From assembly GCA_024636755.1 (NCBI GenBank), contig JAGXGL010000022.1, positions 1 to 36,628 of the forward strand: a stretch of DNA of 36,628 bases. Direction: 5' to 3'. Positions 1 to 9,753 of the stretch are shown piece after piece; position 1 is the stretch's first letter; each line of letters opens with the position of its first letter. Source of the DNA: Guyparkeria sp. (GTDB taxonomy: Bacteria; Pseudomonadota; Gammaproteobacteria; Halothiobacillales; Halothiobacillaceae). A program made the position numbers and the translations under genes. The notes below the pieces were generated by a model that was given only the letters and a program-made list of their open reading frames with translations, was not told where the DNA came from and did not search any database.

Positions 1-14
1 CGAGGCGTCACGAC

Positions 15-555
15 GTGAAATCCCTTCTGGTGCTCACGCTACTCACCTCGGCCTTCCTTCTCGGCGGCTGTTCACACGTCGCGCGTGTCGATGCGGGCCA
101 CCTGACCGCGTTCGGCGAGCCGCTCGAGCAGCCGGAGCAGTGCCTGTACTTACCTGGTGCGTATCGACAACCGGGGCCGGTCACCGGAAGAGCTCCCTCC
201 TCTCGCCATCCGGTTGCCCGACTCAGACCAACCCATTGCGCTCGAAGCGCTCACCCCGACCGTCGCGGCGCGCTATTTGCCGGCCTTCGTGCCGCCAGCG
301 CAATGGCCGACCACTTGGAAGGAAAAGGCAAGCCGGCGAACGGCGTTCGAGGGAGGAGGCATCTACGTGAATTTCGAGGCGCAGGGGCCGGGATTCATCG
401 CCCTGTGCTCGCATTGCCACGGCGGCCGGCACTCCCCGGTCCTGTGCACGGCGGACGGTTCGGTCTGCCACCAACTGCCGCTCACGTATGAGGGGCTGGT
501 CGAATTGATCGGACCACCCGACCGGGTCCAGAGGGTGCGTGAGGTGACGTACTGA
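15..555 (+). pseudogene. Frameshifted lipoprotein of unknown function
   Basis: A GTG start at 15 opens a lipoprotein signal peptide with a hydrophobic core and lipobox LLGGC, so the product would be lipid-anchored in the envelope. The frame is sensible up to about position 149 and then becomes Arg/Pro-rich noise. The +1 frame from 151 continues sensibly (VRIDNRGRSPEELPP...) to the stop at 555, with a cysteine/histidine segment (LCSHCHGG) near the end. One extra T at about 150, in tacTtac, would explain the break. The rejoined protein would be about 180 residues. I do not recognise the family. Either the gene is decayed or the base is a sequencing error. It is convergent with the phosphoribosyltransferase at 574. 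Confidence 0.55.
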
Positions 556-573
556 GTCCTCGCCGCCCGCCTC

Positions 574-1200
574 CTAATCCTGGTCGAGGCGAATGCCGCC
601 AAAGAACAGGACGCGGTCGAGCTCGGCCTCCTTCAGTTGCAAACCATGCTCGGCATGCAGCCGCGACACCGCCTCCTCGCGCGTGCGCGGCGAGGGCTGC
701 ATGTCGCACAGGAACTGGCCGACATCCTCGACCACCGCCCAGGGATAGAGTATCCAGCGCCATTCCCGGATGGACTCGGCAACGAAGTCCGCCGGGCACG
801 CCGTCCCCTGTTTTTCATGCAATACCACGGTGCGGACCGATGCCGGGCGCAGGTCGTCCAGGTAGGGGCGCAAGGCCTGCAAGGTCTTGCCGCTATCGTT
901 GACGTCATCGACGACCAGCACGTGTTCGCCCTCGATCGCGGCGCCCAGCGGCACGGTGACCCGCGCCTGCGTCACGGCGTGCGCGCCGGCCGCGTAATGC
1001 TGCACCTTGACGCTCATCAATCGGGAGACACCTAGAAAATCGCAGACATACCGCGCCGGCATGAACCCGCCGCGGGCCACGGCGATCACGGTATCCGGCC
1101 GGTAGCCGCTCGATCGCACCATGCGCGCCAGGCGGTCGGCACCGGCGACGACCTCCTCGAGCGTGATCGCGCGGACGGGTAACGATTCGCGTCGAGTCAT
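574..1200 (-). CDS. Phosphoribosyltransferase (type I PRTase, xanthine/hypoxanthine-like)
   Basis: This 208-residue cytoplasmic protein carries the type I PRTase signature VLVVDDVNDSGKTL at about residues 94-107. Hydrophobic strand, two acidic residues and a Gly/Ser/Thr loop there bind the 5'-phosphate and PRPP. An earlier VIAVARGGFMPAR segment matches the PPi loop of the family. Such enzymes transfer ribose-5-phosphate from PRPP to a purine base in salvage. The exact base is not readable from the motif. The length is a little above E. coli Gpt, with an extra acidic C-terminal extension. No operon partner is evident: the PhnA-like gene upstream lies about 100 bp away on the same strand. Confidence 0.85.
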   Translation of the reverse strand: MTRRESLPVRAITLEEVVAGADRLARMVRSSGYRPDTVIAVARGGFMPARYVCDFLGVSRLMSVKVQHYAAGAHAVTQARVTVPLGAAIEGEHVLVVDDVNDSGKTLQALRPYLDDLRPASVRTVVLHEKQGTACPADFVAESIREWRWILYPWAVVEDVGQFLCDMQPSPRTREEAVSRLHAEHGLQLKEAELDRVLFFGGIRLDQD

Positions 1201-1255
1201 TCCGTTCCTCCCTGACTGGTCCTAGTCGCGAATGTCGCGTGGGCGACCGAGTGGG

Positions 1256-1291
1256 CGATCGCCTGGACAATCACCTGGGCAATCACCCGGG
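1256..1291. repeat. Three imperfect 12-bp tandem repeats
   Basis: Three head-to-tail units of 12 bp (cgatcgcctgga, caatcacctggg, caatcacccggg) lie between the phosphoribosyltransferase and the PhnA-like gene, just past the latter's stop codon. This is probably replication slippage in a short intergenic gap. No function is apparent. Confidence 0.5.
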
Positions 1292-1297
1292 TGGCGA

Positions 1298-1642
1298 TCA
1301 CGCCTTCTTGACGAACTCGGACTTGAGCTTCATCGGCCCGAAGCCCTCGACCTTACAGTCGATGTCGTGGTCGCCCTCGACGATACGGATATTCTTGACC
1401 TTGGTGCCCACCTTGACCGCCCCGGAGCCACCCTTGAGCTTGAGATCCTTGATCACGGTCACGGTGTCGCCATCGGCCAGCGGATTGCCGTTGGCATCAC
1501 GTGCGGCGGGCTGCTCATCGGCCTCATTCGACGGATCGGCCTCGCCCGTCCATTCGTGGCCGCACTCGGGGCAGACGAACAGCGTGCCGTCGTGGTAGGT
1601 GAAGGTCGAGCCGCACTCGGGGCAAGGGGGCATATCACTCAT
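1298..1642 (-). CDS. yjdM: PhnA/YjdM-family zinc-ribbon protein
   Basis: This 114-residue protein has an N-terminal zinc ribbon (CPECG at residues 7-11 and CPECG at 24-28). A compact beta-rich C-terminal domain follows ([18 protein letters not shown], then [12 protein letters not shown], ending FVKKA). This is the standard PhnA/YjdM architecture and length. Despite the historic name, the family is not phosphonoacetate hydrolase and its biochemical role is unsettled. The start at 1642 is chosen because AGGA lies 7 bases upstream; in-frame ATGs further up lack a ribosome binding site and would add residues unlike the family. The next gene on the other strand starts about 180 bp away. Confidence 0.88.
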   Translation of the reverse strand: MSDMPPCPECGSTFTYHDGTLFVCPECGHEWTGEADPSNEADEQPAARDANGNPLADGDTVTVIKDLKLKGGSGAVKVGTKVKNIRIVEGDHDIDCKVEGFGPMKLKSEFVKKA

Positions 1643-1825
1643 CTGTCGGTCCTGGGTCATTAACTGGGTCATCAAATCGAGACACCATGGTAACCCGAGC
1701 ACCGGCAACGCTTGCAGCCCGGGGGGCGGGCCGGTAGCCTCGACGAGGTCATTACGCATCGGGCGCGCCCAGTTATTGCCTGGCCATCGCCCGGCCATTG
1801 CCCACCGATTGAAGCGGAACGCCAC

Positions 1826-2182
1826 GTGATCCAGGACCTCCAGCGACAACTAGCACGCCACCGACGCCTCGTCGGATTGCTGTGCCTGGTCGTGGCGCTC
1901 CAGAGCCTGTGGTGTTGCGCCTGGCACGTTCACACCGCCCATGACGAGGTTGGTGGTGGCGTCGTACACCTGGAACACGCCGATTCCCACGCGGACGCCG
2001 TCGAGATTGAATCGACCGCCACGCTCAAGGCCTTCGGTGACGGGCTGGGCCTGTTCTTCGTACTGGCACTGCTGATCGCCCTGCCCCGACCAGCCGCGGT
2101 TCGCCCGCCGGCAAGCGTCAACACCCCTCCTCCCTGCCGACCGCACCTGCGTCCACCCGGGCGCGCCCCTCCTCTGGCCTGA
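1826..2182 (+). CDS. Small His-rich membrane protein upstream of czcCBA
   Basis: A GTG-started frame of 118 residues begins VIQDLQRQL. It has a hydrophobic segment (about residues 15-32), then a polar loop with many histidines and acids ([19 protein letters not shown]). A second hydrophobic segment (about 75-92) and a Pro/Arg-rich tail follow. Two membrane passes with a His-rich periplasmic loop suit a metal-binding accessory protein, and the gene sits about 95 bp before the metal-efflux operon on the same strand. I do not recognise a named family. The function is inferred from composition and position; similar small proteins often precede heavy-metal RND operons. The exact start is uncertain because no strong ribosome binding site is visible. 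Confidence 0.6.
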   Translation: MIQDLQRQLARHRRLVGLLCLVVALQSLWCCAWHVHTAHDEVGGGVVHLEHADSHADAVEIESTATLKAFGDGLGLFFVLALLIALPRPAAVRPPASVNTPPPCRPHLRPPGRAPPLA

Positions 2183-2276
2183 CAACTCCCGAAACTGATA
2201 GCGCCACCTAAGCCGTCGAGACGATCGACGGGGTGGCATCTGCCCCGTCGTGGGCGTTGATTCAGAGGAGTTCGTC

Positions 2277-3566
2277 ATGCCGATGACGTCTCGAACGCGT
2301 TGGGTGCGATGCATCCCTCGTCCCTTGCTGGTGAGCAGCCTGTTGCTGCTCGTCCCCTTGAATACCTTGGCGGCCGACTGGACGCTCGAGCGCAGTGCCG
2401 AACGGGCGCTGGCCGTCGCCCCCGAGCTGAAAGCCGCCCGTGCCGAGCGTGACCGATTCGCCGGCCTGGCCGACGAGGCCGGTCGCTGGCCGAATCCCGA
2501 GATGGAGATCGGCGTTAGCGACGAAGTAGGCATCGCGGATGGGTCGGGCGGTTGGTCTCTCAAGGAATACGCGATCCGCCAATCACTGCCTCTCGGTGGC
2601 CGCATCGCTCACCGTGCCGACGCCGCCGACACGCGCATCGAGGTGGCCGAGGCCCAGACACTCCAGCACGCGCTGACCATGGAACATCGCGCGGCCCTCG
2701 CCTTTCACCAGCTGCAATGGGCACAAGCCCGTATCGAGCAGGCCAAGCACCAGCAGGAGTGGACCCAGCGCTTCGCGCACATCGGTGACCGCCGCGCCCG
2801 TGCCGGCGACCTGTCCGAACGCGAACGCCTGCGGTTAAACCTGCTGCATGCCGAGGCCCAGGCCGAGTTGGCCGAGCGCCGCCAGGTGCGACAAGCCGCG
2901 CTCGCCACCTACCGCGGCCTGCTCGCGATCGACCAGAAAACCGCCGTCACCCTGGCCGAGCTGAGCCGACCGAAAGCGCCACCGGCTCTCGACACCTTGC
3001 GCGAGCGCCTCGACCGGCACCCCACCCTGCGGGCCGCCGCCCGGCAGGTGGCCGCGGCACGCGCCGAAGTAAAACAGGCCCGGGCCGAGCGACTGCCCGA
3101 CCTGGCCGTCCGCATGGGCCGTGAGCGCGGCCATATCAACGGTCGCACGGAGACCACCAACCACATCGGCCTCTCTGTCGAACTGCCGCTCTGGTCGCAG
3201 GGGCGCGGTCGCGTCGATGCAAGGCAAAGCGCGGCCATCCGTCAGGACGCCGAGCGCCAGGTCACCGCACGTGACCTGGGTATCCGGCTGGAACGCTCCC
3301 ACGCCCGTCTTGCCGGCGTGCTCGAACACATCGACGAACACCGCACCGCCATGCTTGGGCCGGCCGACACCGTGCTCGAGCAGACCCGCCGGGGTTTCGA
3401 GCACGGTGAACTGACCTTGACCGAACTGATCGATGCGGCCCAGACCAACATCCGCGCCACGCAACGGTATATCGACCTGCTGCTCGAGGCGCGTGAACAC
3501 CAAGCCGATCTGCGTCTCGCCGCCGGCCTGATGCTTACGACCGATTACCCGGAGCAGAACCGATGA
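2277..3566 (+). CDS. czcC: TolC-family outer membrane component of a heavy-metal efflux pump (CzcC-like)
   Basis: This is a 429-residue outer-membrane factor. It has a signal peptide ending at LAADW and two repeated long helical domains (around ERALAVAPELKAARAERDRF and LRERLDRHPTLRAAARQV). The C-terminal segment FEHGELTLTELIDAAQTNIRATQRYIDLLLEAREHQADL is diagnostic of CzcC/CusC relatives and is quoted here only by its ends: FEHGELTL and HQADLRLAAG. It would form the trimeric exit duct for the CzcA/CzcB pump. The ATG at 2277 is preferred over the upstream GTG because AGAGGAG lies just before it. Its stop overlaps the next start by 4 bases (ATGA), indicating translational coupling. Confidence 0.9.
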   Translation: MPMTSRTRWVRCIPRPLLVSSLLLLVPLNTLAADWTLERSAERALAVAPELKAARAERDRFAGLADEAGRWPNPEMEIGVSDEVGIADGSGGWSLKEYAIRQSLPLGGRIAHRADAADTRIEVAEAQTLQHALTMEHRAALAFHQLQWAQARIEQAKHQQEWTQRFAHIGDRRARAGDLSERERLRLNLLHAEAQAELAERRQVRQAALATYRGLLAIDQKTAVTLAELSRPKAPPALDTLRERLDRHPTLRAAARQVAAARAEVKQARAERLPDLAVRMGRERGHINGRTETTNHIGLSVELPLWSQGRGRVDARQSAAIRQDAERQVTARDLGIRLERSHARLAGVLEHIDEHRTAMLGPADTVLEQTRRGFEHGELTLTELIDAAQTNIRATQRYIDLLLEAREHQADLRLAAGLMLTTDYPEQNR

Positions 3567-5164
3567 ACCCGATTTTGATGCCCCGCCGGCGCCTTTGGCT
3601 CGTGCTGGCGACTACCTTGAGTCTTCCCCTGTCCGGCTGTCTTGACGAGCTCGGCCACGAACACGACGAGCAGGGCGAGCCTATCGGCGCGAATGTGGAC
3701 GATGCCGCAAAGGACGAGCCACCCATGCGCGCGGTCACGACCTGGTCGCGGGAACTCGAGCTATTCATGGAGTTCCCCGCGCCGACCGCCGGCACACCCG
3801 GCAAGTACATCACGCACCTCACCCACCTGAAGGACTTCTCGCCGGTCATGTCCGGCCCGCTCCGCTATCGATTCGAGCGCGAGGACGGTCACGTCGAGGA
3901 ACACGTTGCCGAGGCCATCGCGCGGGACGGCATCTTCCTGCCCGAGATCCGTGTCGAGAAACCCGGGCGTTATGAGCTCGACCTGACCCTCGGCACGGGC
4001 GACGGGGCACTCACCATCGAGGCCGGCCACGTCAACGTCACGTCGCCGGGCGAGACGATCGCCAGTGACGAGGGTCACGGTCACGACCATGGCGACGAGC
4101 GCGGCGATATCGCGTTCCTCAAGGAGCAGCAATGGCGGATGGACTTTGCCGTCCAGCAGGCCTTCAGCGACTACATCACCGAACGCCTGTCCGTACCGGC
4201 GCGTATCGAGCCCCGCCCGGGCCAGAGCGCCCAGGCGACCGCCCCGACGGGGGGCATGCTGATCCCGCCAGATAGCGGCGAATGGAAACGCCCCGGTGAC
4301 CGCGTCGAGGCGGGTGATGTCCTGGCTCGCGTTCTGCCGTTAAGCGGTGCCGAGGACGTGAGTTTGCTCGACCTTGACCTGACCCAGGCACGGGAGCGGG
4401 TTTCCCTCGCCCGTGCCGAACGCGATCGCATGCAAAGCCTCTACGACGACGGCGTCGTGTCAAAAAAGCGCCTCGATCAGGCGAACTCCGAATACCGCGT
4501 CGCTCGGCAGGCACTGGAGCGTGCCCGTACCCGGCTCGATCAACTGGAGGGTGAACGTGATCAGGCGGGTGCGGCCGTCACCCTGCGCGCCCCCATCAGT
4601 GGTCGGATCACGGCCAGCCCGCACGCCTCCGGCGAGCTGGTCGCGGCGAATGCCACCGTTTTCTCCCTGCTCGACGACAGCCACGTCTGGCTCAAGGCGA
4701 TGGCCTACCCCGGCGACATGGCCCGTATCGATCGCCCCGGCAACGTCGTCGCACGCCAGGCCGGAGCCCCGTGGCAGTCGCTGCCCGGGGCAACACTCGC
4801 CTACGTCGGCACTCGGACCGAGGAAAACGGCACCGTCCCGGTGGTCTTCGACGTGCCCAACCCCGACGGCCAGCTGATTCCCGGCACGGCCTGGTCAGCG
4901 GCGTTCTCGACCGGCGTCGGGCAGATGGCCGTGGTCGTGCCCAAATCCGCCATTCTCGACGACGACGGTATCGAGGTGGTGATCGTGCAGCACGGCGGCG
5001 AGCGCTTCGAGCGCCGGCAGGTCAAGACCGGGATCCGCAGTGGCGACCGCGTGGCGATTACCGCCGGGCTGCAGCCGGGCGAACGAGTGGTCACCCAGGG
5101 GGCCTACACCGTGCTGCTTGCTTCGCGAGGTGAGCAAGACATCGGCCATGGCCACGCCCACTGA
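3563..5164 (+). CDS. czcB: Periplasmic adaptor (membrane fusion) lipoprotein of a heavy-metal RND pump (CzcB-like)
   Basis: This 533-residue adaptor has a lipobox (LPLSGC) and several His-rich stretches: GHEHDEQG after the lipobox, DEGHGHDHGDERGD mid-protein and GHGHAH at the C-terminus. These probably capture metal. An extra N-terminal beta domain (about residues 50-165) precedes the standard barrel-sandwich, alpha-hairpin (LTQARERVSLARAERDRM and following) and beta-barrel domains. The adaptor bridges the inner-membrane pump and outer-membrane channel. It overlaps czcC by 4 bases and precedes czcA by 11 bases, so the three form one operon. It is longer than typical adaptors (350-420 residues) because of the N-terminal domain, a layout seen in some CzcB proteins. 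Confidence 0.9.
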   Translation: MNPILMPRRRLWLVLATTLSLPLSGCLDELGHEHDEQGEPIGANVDDAAKDEPPMRAVTTWSRELELFMEFPAPTAGTPGKYITHLTHLKDFSPVMSGPLRYRFEREDGHVEEHVAEAIARDGIFLPEIRVEKPGRYELDLTLGTGDGALTIEAGHVNVTSPGETIASDEGHGHDHGDERGDIAFLKEQQWRMDFAVQQAFSDYITERLSVPARIEPRPGQSAQATAPTGGMLIPPDSGEWKRPGDRVEAGDVLARVLPLSGAEDVSLLDLDLTQARERVSLARAERDRMQSLYDDGVVSKKRLDQANSEYRVARQALERARTRLDQLEGERDQAGAAVTLRAPISGRITASPHASGELVAANATVFSLLDDSHVWLKAMAYPGDMARIDRPGNVVARQAGAPWQSLPGATLAYVGTRTEENGTVPVVFDVPNPDGQLIPGTAWSAAFSTGVGQMAVVVPKSAILDDDGIEVVIVQHGGERFERRQVKTGIRSGDRVAITAGLQPGERVVTQGAYTVLLASRGEQDIGHGHAH

Positions 5165-5175
5165 GGAGCACCGAC

Positions 5176-8100
5176 ATGTTGGACCGATTGATTGACTGGT
5201 CACTGCAGAACCGCCTGCTGGTGATAGCCGCCTCCGCCCTGCTGCTCGTTCTCGGTGTGTTGACCGCGCGCGATGTGCCGGTAGACGTATTCCCGGATCT
5301 GACCGCCCCGACCGTCACGGTGATGACCGAGGCACCGGGCCTGGCCGCCGAGGAGGTGGAACAGCAGGTCAGCTTCCCGATCGAGACGGCGATGAACGGG
5401 GCGACTGACGTACGGAGGCTGCGTTCGCAATCCGTGCCCGGCTTTTCCATCGTCTGGGTGGAGTTCGAATGGGGCACGGACATTCTCGAGTCGAGGCAAA
5501 TTGTGACCGAGCGTCTCGATCAGGCCCGTGACGACCTGCCCCAGGCCGCCGGCGTGCCGCAACTCGGGCCGATCACCTCGATCATGGGCGAGATCGAGTT
5601 CTTCGGCGTGCGTGCCGAGCCGGGCGAGAATCAAGGCGAGGATCAGGGCGCCAGCCTCATGCTGGCCCGGGAAGTCGCCGACTGGCAACTCGAGCCCCAA
5701 CTGCTCGCGATTCCCGGCGTGGCGAACGTCACCGCCCTCGGCGGCGACATCCGCGAGTATCAGGTGCTGGTCTCTCCCGACCGCCTCCAGGAGATGAACA
5801 TTGGCCTGGATCAGGTGCGCGAGGCGGCGTCCCGGGCGAACCGGAACGCCGGCGGCGGCTGGATCAGCGAAGGGGGCCAGGACTACTTGCTGCGTTTCCT
5901 CGGCCGCACGGAACATGCGCCGGACATCGGTGAGGCGGTCATCACCGTCCGCGGCGACGCACCCATTCGCATCCGCCACGTCGCCGAGGTGCGCGAGGGT
6001 CCGGGCATCCCGATCGGCGATGGCGGCATCAACGGCGACCCCGGCGTTGTCGTCGCGGTATCCAAGCAACCGGGCGCCGACACCATTGAGCTGACCCAGC
6101 GTATCGGTCGGGTCCTGGAGCAGGCGAAGGCCGACCTGCCAGAGGGCATCCACCTCGAGCCGGGACTGTTCCGCCAGGCCGATTTCATCTCCCGTGCCAT
6201 CGATAACGTCGCCGTGGCACTTCGGGATGGCGCGATCTTCGTCGTGGTGGTGCTGTTCGCCTTCCTGTTCAGTTTCCGCACCACGCTGATTTCCGTGCTC
6301 GCCATCCCGCTGTCACTCGTGGTCGCCCTGGTCGGGCTCAAGTGGATGGGCATCGGCATCAATACCATGACCCTGGGTGGGATGACCATCGCCATCGGCG
6401 CGCTGGTCGACGATGCGATCATCTTCGTCGAGAACATCTACCGACGACTGCGCGAGAACGCCCGTCGCGAGCAGCCCGCCCCAGCGGCCAGTGTGGTCTA
6501 TCGCGCCAGCTCGGAGGTACGCCAGTCGGTCGTCTTCTCGACGGCCATCATCATGCTGGTGTTCGCCCCGCTGTTCTTTCTCCAGGGGGTCGAGGGGCGA
6601 CTGCTCGAACCGCTGGGTCTGGCCTATCTGTTCGCGATCGCCGCATCCCTCCTGGTCGCCCTGACGCTGACGCCGGTGCTGAGCCTGTGGCTGCTGTCGA
6701 AGGACAAGGCCCTGGGCGAAGAGAAAGACCCACCGCTGATCCGCTTCTTCAAATGGCTTTATGCCCCCATCCTGAAGGCCAGCCTGCGCTTCGCACCTGC
6801 CGTGCTGGGATTCTCGGTGATCATGGTGGTGGCCACCCTGCTGGTTATCAGCCAATTCGGTCGCTCGTTCCTGCCGGAATTCAACGAGGGCAGCCTGACG
6901 ATCGCGGTGACAGCCCCGCCCGGCACCTCTTTGGAGACCTCGGCGGCCATCGGCGGACAGATCGAGGACATCCTGCTCGATTTCGAAGAGGTGCAAACCG
7001 TGGCCCGCAAGACGGGTCGGGCCGCCCTGGACGCGCATACGCAGGGACCGAACTCCTCCGAGCTCGAGGTGACGCTGGGCGAGCTGCCACAAGGCAAGGA
7101 GGCATTTTTGGCCGAACTGCGCGGCGCCTTGAATGGCGTGCGCGGGGTCAATATCAATATCGGCCAGCCACTCTCGCATCGCATCGACCACATGCTATCC
7201 GGCACTCGGGCGGCCATTGCGGTGAAGATCTTCGGCCCCTCGCTGGCCGAACTTCGACGCCTTGGCGGCGAACTCGAAGGCACCATGCAGGAGGTGGACG
7301 GTCTGGTCGACGTCGCCATGGAACCGCTGCAAGCCGTACCGCAACTGCGATTGCGTGCCGATCGCGAGGCGATCGCCCGCTACGGAATGACGGTGGAGGA
7401 AGTTGCCCAACTGGTGGAGACCGCCTACCGCGGCAGCGTCGTCTCGGAGGTGTTCGAGGGTAATCGACGCTTCGACCTGGTGGTCCGTTTCAACGACAAC
7501 GCCCGCGAAGATCGTCACGCAGTCGGCGATACCCTGATCAGGACAGCCACCGGCGACATGGTGCCCTTGCGGGCACTGGCCAGCCCTTCGTTCGAGCGCG
7601 GGCCGGGCACCATCCTGCGCGAGAACGCGCAACGTCGTCTCGTGGTCAGCGCCAACGTCGCCGGTCGCGACCTGCGTGGCGCGGTCGAGGCCATTCAGGC
7701 GAGTGTCGATGCCGACATGAGCCTGCCGGAGGGCTACCGAATCGAGTACGGTGGCCAGTTCGAGGCGGAGGCCAATGCCACCCGCACCATCGGCTGGGTC
7801 TCGCTGGCCGTGCTCGCCGGCATCCTGCTCCTGCTGCAGATGGCCTTCCGCTCGCTGCGGCTGGCGCTGCTGGTCATGGTCAACATCCCGCTCGCCCTGG
7901 TCGGTGGCGTGGCCGCGGTCTGGTTCATGGGCGGGACGATTACGGTGGCGGCCCTGGTGGGCTTCATCACCCTGTTCGGCATCGCCATCCGCAACGGCAT
8001 TCTCTTGATCAGCCGTTATCAGGCATTGGCGCGGGACGGCATGGATGTCGATCAGGCGGTGGTCACCGGCTCCATGGAGCGACTCGCCCCGATCCTGATG

Positions 8101-8289
8101 ACGGCCCTGACCGCGGGTCTGGCGTTGATTCCGTTGGCGATGGGGCTGGGCGAGGCCGGCACCGAGATCCAGGCGCCGATGGCGGTGGTGATCCTCGGCG
8201 GGCTGGCCACCTCGACATTCCTCAACATGGTCGTGCTGCCGGCGCTCTACCGGTTGGTTGCCGCGCGTCCGGGCGGGAAGCCCGGATGA
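5176..8289 (+). CDS. czcA: Heavy-metal RND transporter (CzcA/HME family)
   Basis: This 1037-residue inner-membrane proton antiporter has the normal RND length. A first TM is followed by the HME hallmark VPVDVFPDLTAPTV. It has two periplasmic porter domains and twelve predicted TMs in two halves. The TM4 motif is GALVDDAIIFVENIYRRL, near residues 408-425. CzcA-type Zn/Co/Cd pumps usually carry DFG...DGA...VEN here and CusA-type Cu/Ag pumps VDAAIVMIEN. VDDA therefore points to a different, less characterised HME subgroup, and the substrate metal is open. GAGGAG lies before the start. The gene ends convergent with the HDOD gene, 12 bp away. Confidence 0.92.
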   Translation: MLDRLIDWSLQNRLLVIAASALLLVLGVLTARDVPVDVFPDLTAPTVTVMTEAPGLAAEEVEQQVSFPIETAMNGATDVRRLRSQSVPGFSIVWVEFEWGTDILESRQIVTERLDQARDDLPQAAGVPQLGPITSIMGEIEFFGVRAEPGENQGEDQGASLMLAREVADWQLEPQLLAIPGVANVTALGGDIREYQVLVSPDRLQEMNIGLDQVREAASRANRNAGGGWISEGGQDYLLRFLGRTEHAPDIGEAVITVRGDAPIRIRHVAEVREGPGIPIGDGGINGDPGVVVAVSKQPGADTIELTQRIGRVLEQAKADLPEGIHLEPGLFRQADFISRAIDNVAVALRDGAIFVVVVLFAFLFSFRTTLISVLAIPLSLVVALVGLKWMGIGINTMTLGGMTIAIGALVDDAIIFVENIYRRLRENARREQPAPAASVVYRASSEVRQSVVFSTAIIMLVFAPLFFLQGVEGRLLEPLGLAYLFAIAASLLVALTLTPVLSLWLLSKDKALGEEKDPPLIRFFKWLYAPILKASLRFAPAVLGFSVIMVVATLLVISQFGRSFLPEFNEGSLTIAVTAPPGTSLETSAAIGGQIEDILLDFEEVQTVARKTGRAALDAHTQGPNSSELEVTLGELPQGKEAFLAELRGALNGVRGVNINIGQPLSHRIDHMLSGTRAAIAVKIFGPSLAELRRLGGELEGTMQEVDGLVDVAMEPLQAVPQLRLRADREAIARYGMTVEEVAQLVETAYRGSVVSEVFEGNRRFDLVVRFNDNAREDRHAVGDTLIRTATGDMVPLRALASPSFERGPGTILRENAQRRLVVSANVAGRDLRGAVEAIQASVDADMSLPEGYRIEYGGQFEAEANATRTIGWVSLAVLAGILLLLQMAFRSLRLALLVMVNIPLALVGGVAAVWFMGGTITVAALVGFITLFGIAIRNGILLISRYQALARDGMDVDQAVVTGSMERLAPILMTALTAGLALIPLAMGLGEAGTEIQAPMAVVILGGLATSTFLNMVVLPALYRLVAARPGGKPG

Positions 8290-8301
8290 CGCGTCATCCA
8301 G

Positions 8302-9753
8302 TTACCGTTTCGAACGCGACTTGAGCGCCAACGCGGCCTGGTTGCGCAGGGTGCGCAGGCTGTTGAGATTGCCTTCCGTGAAGGCCGCGGCCGGGCCCTC
8401 GAGGTAGAACAGGCCAAACGGGGCACGATTGACGTGGAGGGGATAGGCCATCGCCAGGTCGCCCGTGCCCTGGAACTGCCAGTCGAAGATGTCGTCGCTG
8501 GGCATCTTCGGCCGGTGGATACTGCGATCCTCACCCGACTGGAACACCTGCGCCACGCGGCTGGTCTCGGAAAGCGACACGGTCATGCCAGGCTTGAATT
8601 CGGCGAACGACGCGCCCTGCCCCAGACGCGGAACCAGCTGCCACGCCTTGCGTTCCAGCATGTACAGCACGGCCAGATCCAGCCCTAGGCCCTCGTGCAT
8701 CGCCTCGAGCATGCGCGCGAAGATCTGGCCGAGCGGCTCCTCGTCGGTCAATGCCTGCGTCGTCTGCTCAATGCAGGCGATCAGGCGCTCGGAACGCACC
8801 TCGGGATCCGGGTCGGCCGCCACCGACTCCTGGGCGGGCATGGGCGTGTCATGGTCGGCCTCCATGCGCTGCAGGAAGGCGGGCCGCTCGGCCGATGACA
8901 AGAGCTCCTCGTATTCGAGCATGTGGTCGCGTGCCACGGTGCTGGCGTCTTCGAAGACCGACGTCTCCACCTCGCAACGCCGTGCCAGGTCGAGCGTGTC
9001 GCGCCGGATGGCCTCCACGGAATCGCCACGAGCGATCACCTCGGCCGCCGTACGCGCCAGTTGCCCCAGTCGCAGGGCGCGCGCCTCGGGGGTCAACCGG
9101 GTGATCTTGCCCGAGGCGCGCGCGGTGGTGAGAAAACGCCGCGCGGATTCCGGCAGGCCCCACTGGCGGCAGACGTCACGGGCGAGCGCCACGGGTAATA
9201 CGCCAACCACCTTCTGGATGGCCGTATCCTCGTCGAGCCCCTCATCACGACGGGCCCGCTCGATCTCGGCCAGGTGCTCGGGGGCATGGCGATAGACCAG
9301 CAGTGCCCCAAAGTCCTGGAACAGGGCGCAGAGGAACATTTCCTCGGCCGACAACCCGCCCAACTCCCGGGCCAGGTCCTGGGCGAGAAACGCCTGGTAA
9401 AGCGCCTGCAGGAAACGGCTTTGCAACAAGCGGCTGTGACGCTTGCTCTCGATTTGCTCGAACAGGGAAAGTGCCAGCGCGGCCAGCCGCACCTCCTCGA
9501 AACCCAGCACCGTCACCGCGCGGGTCACCGTGTTGATCTGGCCGCCCAGGTGGCGGTAGTGCGCGGCGTTCGCCAGCCGGAGGATGCGGTGGGTCAGCGC
9601 CGGGTCGCGCAAAATCAGCGCGGAAAGGTCATTGGCCGAGGCCAGTTCGTCATCGGTCAGCCGATACGCCTCCTGAACCGTGCGCGCGAACGCCGGAAAG
9701 TCCGGATTGCGCGCAATCCGCTTGAGGAGGGTGGATCGGAAGTTCTCTTTCAC
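8302..9753 (-). CDS. HDOD-GAF signalling protein
   Basis: This protein of about 483 residues has an N-terminal HDOD domain (a degenerate HD phosphohydrolase fold) with the signature stretch LILRDPALTHRILRLANAAHYR followed by INTVTRAVTVLGFEEVR. A C-terminal GAF domain (about residues 335-480, LGLDLAVLYMLERKAWQLVP...) binds an unknown small ligand. HDOD proteins act in signalling, often around cyclic-di-GMP or motility, without known catalysis. The GTG at 9753 gives a typical start (VKENFRSTLLKRIARNPDFP). A TTG at 9777 adds eight residues and cannot be excluded, because neither has a clear ribosome binding site. The gene is downstream of, and co-oriented with, the LysR gene. Confidence 0.82.
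   Translation of the reverse strand: MKENFRSTLLKRIARNPDFPAFARTVQEAYRLTDDELASANDLSALILRDPALTHRILRLANAAHYRHLGGQINTVTRAVTVLGFEEVRLAALALSLFEQIESKRHSRLLQSRFLQALYQAFLAQDLARELGGLSAEEMFLCALFQDFGALLVYRHAPEHLAEIERARRDEGLDEDTAIQKVVGVLPVALARDVCRQWGLPESARRFLTTARASGKITRLTPEARALRLGQLARTAAEVIARGDSVEAIRRDTLDLARRCEVETSVFEDASTVARDHMLEYEELLSSAERPAFLQRMEADHDTPMPAQESVAADPDPEVRSERLIACIEQTTQALTDEEPLGQIFARMLEAMHEGLGLDLAVLYMLERKAWQLVPRLGQGASFAEFKPGMTVSLSETSRVAQVFQSGEDRSIHRPKMPSDDIFDWQFQGTGDLAMAYPLHVNRAPFGLFYLEGPAAAFTEGNLNSLRTLRNQAALALKSRSKR

Noticed and set aside
1850-2605. Long minus-strand open frame over the His-rich protein and the start of czcC
   Set aside because: It is low-complexity Ser/Arg/Ala sequence lying antisense to well-supported genes, with no ribosome binding site; a GC-rich shadow frame.
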